DNA of 62,000 bases from Zygnema cylindricum (Eukaryota > Streptophyta > Zygnematophyceae > Zygnematales > Zygnemataceae): positions 1 to 62,000 of the forward strand of contig JBBHKE010001433.1 in the NCBI GenBank assembly GCA_037447655.1, in the 5' to 3' direction. The position numbers and the translations under genes were made by a program. Each line of letters begins with the position of its first letter. Within the stretch, counting starts at the first letter, position 1. Shown here piece by piece: positions 21,975 through 32,842 of this stretch. Under the pieces are notes generated by a model, which saw nothing but the letters and a program-made list of their open reading frames with translations, ran no database searches and was not told the DNA's origin.

Positions 21975-22990
21975 TTCTTAGGAGGAGATAGAGGGAGAGA
22001 AGGAAAAGAAGGTTGAGAGGGAAAAAGAGAGAGGAAAGAGAAAAAGAGAAGGACCGGGAGAGAGAGAAGAGGAGGCGGGGGAGGGAGAGGAAAATAGGCG
22101 ATGAGGTGTGGGTGTTGAGGGGGCGAAGGGGAGGGGGGGAGAGGGGCAGGAAGGGAGGGAAAGGGTGCTGGCGAGGCCGAGGGTGTTTGTGGCGACGAGG
22201 GAGAAGGAGAAAGAGAGGGAGAGTACGTGGAAGTGAGAGAGGGAAAAGAAATTGGAGGTGGAGAGGAAGAGTAAGAGGGAGATGGAGGAGAGAGGAGGAG
22301 AGGGGGGAAGACATAGTGGAGAGGAGGGGAGTGAAGGATAAATTAGGGAGAGAAGTGAGAGGGGGAGAGGAGAGGGAAGCGGGAAAAGGGGAGAGGGGGA
22401 GAGTGGGAGTGGAAGATAGTAAGAGGGCAAGCCAGAGGGAGAGAGCGAGCAAGAAGTTGGGAAGAGGGGAGAGGGGGATAGGGAGAGAGGGAAAGAAGGG
22501 GAGAGGGGGAGAGGGGGAGAGTGGACATAGAGAGGTCTAGGGCGTGAGTAAAATAGTGAAGAGGAGAGAGGGGAAGAGAGGGGTGGATGTAGGGAGAATG
22601 GGAGAAGAGGAGAGTGGGAGAGGGAGACGGAGAGAGGTTAGAGGGAGAGATGGAGAGGGTGAGGGGGAGTGGGGGAGAGGGGGAGAGAAAAATATGAAAA
22701 AGGAGAGGAAAAGTTCGAGTAATAGAAAGGAAACGAAGTGGGTGAGGGAGAAGGAGAGGGAGGATCCAATGTAGAGGGATAGAACTAGGGTGTGCGAGAG
22801 GAATATGGAGAGGGTGAAGAAAGAGGAGGAGAGGAGTGGCAACGGCAGACAAAAGTAGGAGAGGAAAAATGGGAGGGAAAGGGAGAGCGAGAGAAAGAGG
22901 GAAATGTAAATGATTAGAGGAGAGGGAGAGAGAGAGGGAGGTGGGCGGAGAGGGATAGGGAGGACAACGTGAGGGAGAGGGAGAAGGGTG
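21975..22990. repeat. 1.0-kb polypurine (GA) tract
   Basis: The plus strand is nearly all G and A in GGGAGAGAGG-type units. It is the strand-inverted counterpart of the 18.0-19.9 kb tract, and the two flank element III. Open frames here are Arg/Glu/Gly-rich and not genes. Confidence 0.95.
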
Positions 22991-23130
22991 TATGCAAAGA
23001 TTGTGTGTGAGAAAATTTTAAATTGTTTTTGTTAATTTTTTTCCCTCAATACTTTTCACATAATTTTCACTTGTCAGTATTTTTTATTCACGTCTATTTA
23101 CGATTGCTTTTGTGGATGCTTGTATCACAG

Positions 23131-23202
23131 AGATCTATCTAACAACCAATTGAGTGGAAGTATTCCATCGTCCATCGGTCAAGTAACATCCCTCCAAGCC
23201 TT
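23131..23202 (+). CDS. Isolated 72-nt leucine-rich-repeat exon (LRR receptor-like protein)
   Basis: The segment is preceded by ATCACAG (acceptor) and followed by GTAAGT (donor) and is exactly 72 nt. It reads DLSNNQLSGSIPSSIGQVTS then LQAL, one full LRR unit (LDLSxNxLSGxIPxxIGxLxxLxxL). Plant LRR receptor kinases commonly encode one LRR per 72-nt phase-2 exon, and here the Leu codon at each end is split (TT/A or TT/G). No neighbouring LRR exon or kinase exon is seen within several kb, so it is an exon remnant or part of a gene with other exons lost. Confidence 0.72.
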
Positions 23203-24700
23203 GTAAGTCATAGTATGGTTATGTTACGCATCAAAAATGTGTTTTAAATAGAAATGATCTCCAAAATTCACCACATTACAGTTTGTCGATAGGAAATATT
23301 TTCTATTCGTATTTGTATTTTTATTGAAAGCTAATTTTAGAAATAGATATGATATTATGGTAGAAGAGGAAGGAAAAGGAGGGGGGAGCGGGGCCTAGTG
23401 GGGAAAGAAGGTGGGGCGATAAAGGGATTATGAATGACTCAGATGTGATTAGAATATATGCATTTCGAAAATGTGTATTTTTTTGTTGTAGGTATTTTTA
23501 TAGTGTGCTTTTTTAAATTGGTTCTTCGATAATGTGTTTAAAATGTGATGGGAGGGTTGGTGTTTTCAATGTGGTTTGATTTGCCTTTTCATTTTTTTCT
23601 GTTATAATTATAATAATAAATTTATTTCATTTATGTTTTGGCAAAATTTACGCTAATTTTTACATTATTAGTATCACTTACAGTTTTATTATCATCTTAA
23701 AATCATTTTTTTTTATGATTCATATCGTTTTTTTTTTTTTGAAAAATCTATTTACATTTATCAATATTTAAGTGTGTTTGTCTTCCGAATTTAAAATCGA
23801 TATCATAAATAAATGGATTATTGCTTAAAATATAATAGTAATGGTAAATCACTAGTATTAAAAGTCAAATTAATAAAATAACATTTAAAAACAATAATAT
23901 AAAATAATGATGATTAGTGATAATGGTAACAAAACTAAAATTTTAATATGTTTTTATCCAATATAAAATGCTAACAAGAAAAATTGTTTAAACTAAAAAT
24001 TGTTAACAATTACTTGTAGTTACGAATTTGTATATCTTTTACAATGCACTTAAAAAATGATATACTTTCCATTGGTCTTTTATTTTTTCGAGTTTCTACC
24101 TTTGTTTTGTGAAGTTTAACCATTATAAATATTAAAATAATAATAATTGTAAAAATTTGAGTCATTGATGCAAAAATAAGAGAGACGAAAGAGGTGGGAA
24201 CGAATTTAAAACCAAAACTTTGTGGTGTCGTAAAATTACATGTAACAAATGGATTTTTTTCTTGCGACTCTTAGATATTATTTTTTGTGTATTGGTTTGC
24301 TGATTTTTCTATTTCTATGTTTTAAAAGTGGGAGGTGGGGTGGGTCGAGGGGTAGGAGAGGAGGTAAATCTCATAGATTAGCTATAGATGTAGATATATT
24401 GCACCTTGCAACATATTATTTTCTCCTCCAATTTTCCATTGGTTTTTTGTTTAATGTCTAGTTCTAGTTCGTCACTTTTGTTAATATTATTAATATTTTT
24501 ATTTAATTTTATGATATGTATTGGAATATTCTAAAACGAAATAGGGAAAAAAATAAAAATAAAAATGTAAACGTAACTATTACACAGATTGGTTATGGCA
24601 AAAAAACTCCCGGTAAAAATTGTTTGCAATAAGATTCCTTTACACTACCAAAGTACGTATAAACCACGAAATTTTTTATAAATTTGTGGAATAGAATTTT
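23203..24700. other. AT-rich interval, no gene recognised
   Basis: Very AT-rich DNA with poly-T and poly-A runs. It may hold the remaining intron of the LRR gene and, near the right edge, the LTR of element IV. No coding sense is recognised. Confidence 0.6.
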
Positions 24701-24709
24701 AATGAAGCG

Positions 24710-26568
24710 TTAGAATTTAAGAGATGTTAAATTAGACATAAGTTTTGATAGAGTTTCAATACCCCCCCTTCGATTTAAGCATAGCTGGTAGCGAAGACCG
24801 ATATTAAAAATGGTTTTCCGAAACAAATGGTGAGGAAAGGGCTTAGTGAGAAAACCGCTGAGTTGAGAATTTGTGGCACAAAGAGAGAAAAAAATGGTGT
24901 CATCAAATATTTTTTCACGAGTACAATAAAAGTGAATGTCAACATGTTTTGCGCGTGTGTGATAAATGAAATTTCTCATGATGGTTAAAAAGGCCCGAGA
25001 ATCACAAAAAATGAGGAAGGGGGAAAAAGGGGGATAATATACATGGATGATGAGTTGAAGGAACTAAATACTCGTTTTGGTCGTGGAGGAGACCATATAA
25101 TCCGCTTGACCATATGTTCCTTTTCGGTGAAGAAGAGAGAAACAGTAGCTTGCTTAAAAAAGTAGGTTGCTTGCACGATGACGAAAAGATAAAGCCTCTA
25201 CCAAGGGAGAAACATACGTCCAAAATAGGGCGATGGTCATTACGTTGGTTCTCACAATCTGCATCGCAAAAACCGAAAATAGGAAATCCGAGAAAGAGAA
25301 AAGGGAAAAAAAGCTGGGAGGATGAATAAAGGTGGGATGAAAAACTATGGTGCTTTGATGATATTGGAAAAAATGTTTGGTAGCTAGAATATGGGTGAGA
25401 GAAGAGTAATGTGAGAATTGAGAATAAGGAAAACGACAAAACAAAGATCCGACCTAGTGCCACGCATGGCATAGATCAACTTCCCTATGGTAGAGTGATA
25501 AAGCGAGTTTATATCGAAGAGGTAAATGAGAGAATAAGAGATAATTGGGGTGTTTTGAGGTTAAATGATGTGGATTTATGCGGATTAATAGTTAATACAT
25601 CGGAAAGTAGAAAAGATTGTAGGAGATGTGAGAGGAAAATGAAGTATTTGCAAATAAGTGAGCCTTCATTAAAAATGACGGCACAAGTGGTGACGATTCT
25701 GTGAGATGATGGACAACAAATTATATATGCTATTCAATTTAGAGCGTAGCGCAAAAAAATGGCTTGAATGGTGAGAGCGGCCAATTACTTGTCTCGATTA
25801 GTGAGGCCTTTGTGATAAGCGTGACTATCAAACATAAAAAGATAAAAAACGTCCAATTTCTTTCCATGCCAAGCGTTTTAAAGGCTTCTGCTGAAAATGG
25901 TGGATGTAGAAGACTATTTTATTAGATCTAGTTTGTTAAAGAGCGTGAGATTTAGTCTATCATCATCACCATTTCGTAAAAAAAATAAAAACATTAGACA
26001 TATGATTACTCCCTATTATCCGTGTGTAATGTTCCAATACAAGAAGACAACTGGTTTTCTATTAGAGCCTGAAAATGTTTAGTTAGAGTGAAAAATTATA
26101 GCCTATGCTTCATAAATAGATAATTGTACAGCGTGAGTGGTCATCTATGAAGGTCAGGAAATACATGACTCTATTCATGCGAGGGGCACATAAAAATACG
26201 GACACAATGATGGATAAGATCACGGAAAGCTTTGGAATGAAAAAGACAAGGAGGAAAAAGAATACGAGACATTTTGCCGATGACTTATCCATCGCAAAAG
26301 TTAAGCTTGTTTTTATTAATTCCCTCTTAGTCCGAAGTCTTTTTTCAAGAGTACCTAAATGGGTTCTATTTAAATGGCCAAAACAAAAATGCCATTCACT
26401 AAAGAAAGTGATGCTAAGAGAGCTTACTAAGTAAGCATAAGCTATATTTTTAGAAAAGTTAAAATCATAGAGATTCTTAGATCTAGTTTTACTACCAATA
26501 AAGGTATGAGCGCGGGAGAAGAGTTTAACATCGATTTTTTCACTAACTTCAAAATTGCCATTAAACAA
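24710..26568 (-). pseudogene. pol: copia element IV pol: integrase to RNase H (heavily decayed)
   Basis: From the right: WHFCFGHLNRTHLGTLEKRL (pre-integrase finger, 26400 region), YFLTFIDDHSRCTIIYL near 26110-26160 (first catalytic Asp area), then HTDNRE near 25980 (second Asp area, TDNGGE). At the left end, 24710-24979 reads RAKHVDIHFYCTREK and GFLTKPFPHHLFRKTIFNIG, the copia RNase H C-terminus. A purine run complementary to 24762-24770 sits where the polypurine tract is expected. RT between is barely recognisable. The family differs from all other copies here. Confidence 0.7.
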
Positions 26569-26800
26569 AAATTTACTGAAAAAAATAGGCTTTTTTCGTA
26601 ATTCAAGGGGAGATTTTTTTTACTCCATAAGTATGAGAAGACAATTAAACAAATTTCGGTTAATATCGACCAAGTTATATATCCATGTTTTCAACCAAGT
26701 TGGATGTTAAGATAAATTGCTAAGGGAACATAAGGGAACAACGTGAAGACATTGGTCAATATTTGAGATGTACCAGAATGAATGAGTTAATCCAAAGTGT

Positions 26801-26952
26801 TACCTGTGGTTAAAAAGGTGTACCTATAGTTCACTGTGGTTAAGGTGTACCTATAGTCCACTGTGGTTAAAAAGGTGTACCTATGGTCCACTGTGGTTAA
26901 AAAGGTGTGCCTATAGTCCACTGTGGTTAAAAAGGTGTACCTATAGTCCACT
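26801..26952. repeat. Minisatellite, 30-bp unit, about five copies
   Basis: Units of CACTGTGGTTAAAAAGGTGT plus ACCTATAGTC follow each other, one lacking five bases (GTGGTTAAGGTGT). Single-base differences between units show some age. Confidence 0.93.
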
Positions 26953-28026
26953 GGTGGAATTGGGCCAAGTACAACTTAGAAGTTGCAACTACAGGCATTT
27001 TCCCATGTGATAAAGTAAGGTTTTTCTTGTCGAAATTATTGTCGAAAATCAACCTTACGATGGTTGTGTCACCTTTGACTAAGGTATCAAAAAAGTTCAC
27101 AATGAAAACGAAGTAGAAAGTAAAAGAATGTCAAATACAACAACTACCATTTTATTCATTTGGAATGCTCAAATGATGGCTATCGGTTTGTGGATTTAGA
27201 TTGATTTGATATCTGACTTGCAAAGGGCTTGGACACCACAATGCCTAGATTTTTTAATAAGATTTGAACAAAAATTCCACAAATGACAATCTTATTATTT
27301 TTCGACAAAAATGGAATAGGGTATAACGAAATAGATTTATATTTTATTAATCGGCATGAACTTTTGCATTACAATGTACGTTGCATTTCAATGTACGTTT
27401 CGGTACACTATATTTTAGAGGTCCAGAGTTACACGGTTCTTAATAAAACATACCACGTTTTAAACCTTTACAAAAGTTTAAAATTGCTCTCTCGACATGC
27501 GTAGCAACATCCCATCATTGCCACATGAAAGCGGACGATTGGCCAACATTTTAAAAAACCCTTTAAACATTTCACGAAACCCAAACATTTCAAGAAACCC
27601 TTTACTACATCTCCTCTTCTAAACTATTTTCATCATAAACGTTTGCAAATTCTCAACACCGAATATCCTATCAAACATTTTCCCTCATTCAATACATAAA
27701 AGCATCCCATCCCCAACCCCTAAAATTACCACAATAAGTAGGAATATAAACTATAGTTTACATCATATAAAAGAAAACTTTTCTCCTTGGTGCGAAGTGT
27801 TCAAAATCTATCGCTATAAAGGTTAAAGAGGTATACAAGAGACTTGGTAAAAAATAAGGGGATTACAAGCATGGACATTTACATTTTCACAACGAAGAGG
27901 AAATTACAAAAGAAATTTTATGGATCACAATTTACATTTTCTTGAAGAAATTTACAAAATAAATTTTACATGGATCCCTCCCGGGTGAGTTTACTTTTTT
28001 GGTGGTGGCGGAGATATTAACATTGT
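26953..28026. other. Interval without recognised gene
   Basis: AT-rich DNA. The frame at 27283-27504 is not recognised. No repeats beyond short AAATTTACA-type echoes near 27880-27970 are seen. Confidence 0.55.
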
Positions 28027-28100
28027 TTTTGGTGGCGGTGGTGGCGGTGGTGGCAGTGGTGGCGGTGGTGGTGGTGGTGGTGGTGGTGGTGGTGGTGACA
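28027..28100. repeat. GGT/GGC trinucleotide microsatellite
   Basis: GGTGGCGGTGGTGGCGG runs into uninterrupted GGT repeats up to 28097. Open frames reading Val or Thr runs through it are not evidence of a gene. Confidence 0.95.
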
Positions 28101-28648
28101 ATTTTTTTGGCGAAGGTCAGCGTGAAATACATTTGCCATTTCATAGAACTTTATGAGGTTTACAAACACAATAAGCTCAACCGTTGATTACTTTACAAGT
28201 GAACCCAGGTGAGCAGTCCATTTCCAAACATGAGGGGTAACACGGTATCAGTCATATTTAGAGGAAATAAATGGACGAATGATAAGTATGCATGTTAACT
28301 TGTTCCAAAGTTCGTTAAATAGATAAAAAAAACAACTTCGTCAAAATTTTAAACAGTAAACACATAGAATAGAAATGATACAGATCACAAACATAGTTGT
28401 TTGGTGAAACTCATATCTCGGAGTATTTTATACCCATCGACACACTGAATGTTTCATTCCTCAACTTCATTCCTTTTCTCGCACAGTTAGAAAATAGTGG
28501 TGAGGACAAAGAACATATAAAAATAGATTTTAATGATAAAGCTCCCAATATGTTCCACTTTTGCGTGTGTTTGTTGCCAAACAACTATTTCGATAAGCAA
28601 TCTCAACAGTAAGCAATCTCAACAAGATTTAACTTAAAAAAGGATAAT

Positions 28649-28721
28649 GAGCCGAGCCAGGTTTTGAATCTGTGATCTCTCATTAACATGGAGAATGCAC
28701 TAACCACTGTGCCACCAGCTC
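28649..28721 (-). other. tRNA-like sequence (tRNA pseudogene or head of a SINE)
   Basis: The minus strand folds as a tRNA. Acceptor GAGCTGG pairs with TCGGCTC allowing wobble, D stem GCAC pairs with GTGC around AGTGGTTA, and anticodon stem TTCTC pairs with GAGAG with a nine-base loop CATGTTAAT. The T arm AGATTCAAAACCTG is imperfect. A-box-like TGGCACAGTGG and B-box-like GATTCAAAACC are present. The expanded anticodon loop and weak T stem argue against a working tRNA; a tRNA-derived SINE is the main alternative. Confidence 0.55.
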
Positions 28722-29114
28722 AAACGTTAAAATTTGAGGGTCCAATTAACGTTTGAGGGTCCAATCATATTTGTTTGGATATAACTTCAAATCCGGGTAT
28801 CGATAGACACGTTTCACGTACGTCAACACATCTACCCTCAGATAGCGGCACTCATGTTTTTGGCACTCATGCTTAAGGCTCTATCTTAAGAGGCGCATAA
28901 GAGACATGACGGCCGACGAAAGGGTTCAAAAAAACACAACCAATTCATCCAAAATATGAAGAAAAGGTGTAGAGTGATGCGAAATAATCATGAATACACA
29001 TCGATTAAAGTGGTAAAGAAACCTTAACAACAATAGAAACATACAAAGGAAAAAAAAGATTCATAGAAAAGACGAAGAAATAAGGAGGTTTAAGCAGTTT
29101 TTGTATCTACCTCT
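28722..29114. other. Interval without recognised gene
   Basis: Short direct repeats of GTTTGAGGGTCCAAT around 28735-28770 are seen. Otherwise this is flanking DNA up to the LTR of element V. Confidence 0.5.
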
Positions 29115-30198
29115 TGTAATTCTGTATCCCCCTTTGGATTAGAAAATTCCCTTTATAATATGAAGCTTCTAGTTAATTTTCAATGGCTCCCTTGCTCCCA
29201 GAACTACTGCCACCCTGGCAGGAAAAGTTTTAACGATGACTACACCCTTGTGTAGTCTAGACTCCCCTGAGTCCACAAGAAAAGAAATCTCTTCAAACAC
29301 CCAACCAAGCGATTAATATAAAGAGGCAAAGATGCCTATTTGTACAGAAGCTCTTTGTGAGAGGTGGCTACCTACCACTAAGTCCTAAACCCCTCTCTAA
29401 ACCCCTCTATACAGCTGTACAACACCAATCACTATCTACCACTAAGTCCTAAACCCCTCTCTAAACCCCTCTATACAGCTGTACAGCACCAATCACGGGA
29501 CTATACCGTAAAAGGAGGTACTGGTCTCGTGGTACCTTGTGTAAGGTCAAGGTACGGCATAGCGATGGTGAGGACGTATGTCACTTTAAGACTCGTTTTG
29601 ATGCTCTGTGGTGATTTCGCATTACAATTATACTGCGCCACGTGTCATCTGGTGACGTTATGTCCATAAATTGCCAATAATGTCATTTTGTGATGTCGGC
29701 TTTGAATAATAGCCGTGTGATGAAAGTCGACTTTTAATTTTCACCGTTAAAAAAAATGTCTAACTCATTTGTTTAGAGCGATACCGGCGGGCATACGAAA
29801 TTCTTACTGATTCTATGTGATATTTCTTGGATACCTAGTTAATCGGTTTAATTTGCATGTATCCCTTTAAATAGCTATCTAACCCTATATATCTCAGCAC
29901 AGTTCCTTGACTATAAGACAAGGCTGTCCGTTATTCTGGCAAAACTGTAGGGACCAAGATCAATTCTTAGCTGCTCCGTAATCTTTTTTGTAGAGTCTTC
30001 TTAGGCTGTCCACCGTCTCCTCTTGGCTGCTCATGCAGCCATGGATCTATCTCTCTCTCTCTCCGATCATCAGTGACTGCAACAAGTGTGGAGATCCGAG
30101 AGAGAGAGAGAGAGGTTAGAGCCTAGTTTCTTTTAAAACCTTTTTCATTCCATAAAAAATGACCTATAAAATACATAAAGTAAACACATATTCCAACA
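29115..30198 (-). repeat. 3' LTR of copia element V (1084 bp)
   Basis: In minus orientation it runs TGTTGGAATATG (30198) to CAGAATTACA (29115), matching the ends of the element VI LTR (TGTAGAAATT...GAGTTACA). A purine tract, AATAAAGGGAG on the minus strand, precedes it at 30199. It contains the (CT)n / GCAGCCATGG / AGTGACTGCAACAAGTGTGG block seen in all LTRs of this lineage. Confidence 0.85.
29372..29499. repeat. 64-bp tandem duplication in the element V LTR
   Basis: A unit starting CTACCACTAAGTCCTAAACC occurs at 29372 and 29436 with about two differences. It lies just upstream of the expected TATA region of the minus-strand LTR promoter. Confidence 0.93.
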
Positions 30199-31149
30199 CT
30201 CCCTTTATTTTCTAGTCACTTTTCCGTTTAATTCCACACTGTTCCCTGCAAAATTTTAGTTTAGGAGATGGGACTGGCTTTGTCATCATATCTGCCACCA
30301 TTTCCCCATCTGGTCTATATTTCAAACTTATAAATTTCTTCTCAACTTTTTCTCTCACAAATCTCAGCCTTATGTCTATATGCTTAGCTTTGAAATGGTG
30401 TTTTGGATTAGCTACAATTGCAATGGCAGCTTGGTTATCACAAAACACTTTCTAAACCCTAACCTTTATGAATCCAAGTTCTTGAAAAAAAGACTTCACC
30501 CATATAAACTCTTAGACAGAAGAACAAGAGGCCATATACTGAGCCTCTATAGTGGACTGAGCAACCACCTTTTGTTGCTTACTACTCGAACAACAAGCAC
30601 CATTTCCAACATATAAAACATATCTCGACGTACACCTTCTCATAAGACCATCCCCGTAGATGGCATAACTCCAAGTGGTGATGTCAATATTCTCCCGTCC
30701 CAGATGCAACCAAATATCCCTAGTTCCTACTAGATATCGCATGACTCTCTTAGGTGCCTCCCAATCTCCCTATTAGTTATCTCATGACTCTATTGGCTGC
30801 CTCCAAACCTCTCTTTCTAGGATCATTAAGACTCCTACTAAGAACCCCAAATCTTGCAACTATGTCGACCTAGTACAATTCATGAAATATATTGAACTTC
30901 TTACAACCTATCTATAAGGAATTGACTTTATAAATTGTCTCTATTCAAGACTCATTTCTTCATCAAGAATGATCACACCTCCTTCTACACTCCTATCACT
31001 TACTTTCTTCAAGTCCATGGGAGTGGCACAGCTGTTTGCGTTATCCATCTGAAATTTTTCTAACATTTTTCTAATAGCCTTTTTCTGAGTTAATCAGATT
31101 ACTCTCTTCCCTCTATCTGTTTCCATCTAAATTCCTAAGATATATCTTG
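30199..31149 (-). pseudogene. pol: copia element V pol, 3' part (RT end and RNase H)
   Basis: From 31149 leftwards the frame reads RYILGI, then KKAIRKMLEKFQMDNANSCA, then RNase H with SRYVLYVGNGACC, CDNQAAIAIVANPKHHFKAKH and MTKPVPSPKLKFC ending at 30212. It is the direct continuation of the RT broken at 37620 by element VI (DLRE / ARYILG). Several stops are present. Confidence 0.85.
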
Positions 31150-31154
31150 CCTCT

Positions 31155-32188
31155 TGTAACTCTGAGACCTCTATAGGTGTTCATGGTAGGCAGCTCACAC
31201 TAAGCCTCTATGATAACCCTCACCCCTTTGTGTTTCAGCAAGTACAACTACCACCCTGACAAACAAAAAATCTGACCACCTTTAACGTTATGAAGGCAAG
31301 ACTCCCCTGAGTCTATAGCAAAAAAAATATCTAAATTTGCTCCCCTGAGCAGTAAGTTATGAAGGGTCAAAGTTTACCTTTTGTACAGAAGCTCCGTGGG
31401 AGAGAGGGTCCAATCTATCAAATTTTTCTAAGTCTTATCTCTCTCTAAAACTCTATCTATTGAAGTACGGCACCAATCATAGTATTGAATCGTACAAAAA
31501 GGTACAGGTGACATTGTACTTTTTGTAAGGCCATTTTACGACATGGCCAACAAGTCAACATATGCCATTTTTGGATTCGTTCATGTAATCCTCGGAGATG
31601 CCGTTTTCCAATATGGTTGTGCCACGTGCCAATCGATGTGACGTTGACGGCAAACGGCCGATAACCTATTCCGCGATCTCGGCATGCTTTGCGGTCGTCC
31701 GATTAAACCGGATTTCAATCGTAGTCGTCACAAATATTTGCGCGATATTTGTTTCGCCTTCAAAACAAAGTGCGCGGTATCCAATCCGGATGTTCCGTAC
31801 GCCCTAGAACACAAACTTTATCTATGTCCAAATATCCCGTTAAATGAAATAGCCAACGTGTAAGTATTTATGTAATTATCAAACCCTATATCGTATAACC
31901 TTGATCTGGGACTAATTGGCTAAGGCAACTGGCAACTGGGTGCTCAAACAAACAGCAAGTACCACGTTCAAATCCCGGGGCCGTCAATTACTATTTTGGT
32001 AAATCTACCAATCTAATGTTTGTCCCCGTCTGGATAGTATAGGCGGCCATGGCTCTACTCCCACTCCAACTTTTAGTGACTGCGACAAGTGTGGGAGCTG
32101 GAGAGAGGAGTTAGAGGCAGATTGCCTCTACTTCTTTTCTGTATTTTACAAAACCTAGAAAATACTAAAATAGCCATTAATTTCTACA
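31155..32188 (-). repeat. 3' LTR of element VI (1034 bp)
   Basis: Plus-strand text starts TGTAACTCTGAGACC and ends AATTTCTACA. It aligns along its length to 36522-37614. It carries the plus-strand tRNA-like module at 31916-31976 (antisense to the element). Confidence 0.9.
31916..31976 (+). other. tRNA-like module in LTR U3 of element VI
   Basis: TTGGCTAAGGC (A-box-like) and GTTCAAATCCC (B box) are spaced about 40 bp apart, a spacing compatible with pol III. The sister module in the 5' LTR is at 37341-37400 (TTGGCTAAGGC and GGTTCAAATCC). Both B boxes are well kept although the sequence between has diverged. Confidence 0.55.
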
Positions 32189-32191
32189 CTG

Positions 32192-32842
32192 CACTTATTT
32201 TTTAGTCACTCTTTATTTTAAGACCACACTTCTCCTGGAAGAAAATTAGTTTAGGGGAAGGCACCTGTTTGGTCATCATATCTGGTACCATTTCACTATC
32301 AGGTTTATACTCCAAATTGATTATCTTGTTTTCTACTTTCTCCCTAACAAAGCTAAGTCTAATGTCCATGTGCTTGGCTTTAAAGTGATGTTTAGGATTG
32401 GCAGAAATGGCAATGGCAGCTTGATTATCACAAAATACTTCTTGGACACCACTCTTAAGATGATCAAGCTCAGTAAGCAAAGACTTGACCCACATTAATT
32501 CTTTTACAGCAGAGCAAGAAGCCATGTACTCAGCCTCCATGGTTGACTGAGCAATGACATTTTGCAGCAAGCCCCATCACCCACATATAATACATATCCA
32601 GATGTACATCTTCTCATAGGAGCATCCCTATAGCTGGCATCACTCCAAGTGGTGATGTCAGTATTGTTCCCACCCAAATGCAACCATAGATCCCTAGTCC
32701 CTATGAGATATCTAAAGACTCTCTTAGCTGCCTCCCAATCTTTCTTAGTGGGAGCATTCAGACTCCTACTTAGTACTCCTACAGCTGCGGCTATGTCCGG
32801 ACGGGTACAATTTATGAAATATATAAGGCTGCCCACTACTTG
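32192..32842 (-). pseudogene. RNase H of element VI
   Basis: The first frame (32504-32836) reads MGSLIYFINCTRPDIAAAVG, TTWSDASYRDAPMRRCTSGY and YVGDGACC. A frame change near 32560 follows, then 32202-32570 reads QSTMEAEYMASCSAVKELMW, CDNQAAIAISANPKHHFKAKH and MMTKQVPSPKL. RNase H degrades the RNA template during cDNA synthesis. It ends next to the polypurine tract before the 3' LTR. Confidence 0.85.

Noticed and set aside
22013-22852. Arg/Glu/Gly-rich and opposite Ser/Pro/Leu-rich frames
   Set aside because: They are by-products of the purine tract.
26801-26952. CRISPR-like array
   Set aside because: The units are contiguous without spacers, so it is a minisatellite in a eukaryotic genome.
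27932-28187. Val-run and Thr-run frames over the GGT repeat
   Set aside because: They are translations of a microsatellite with no flanking domain.
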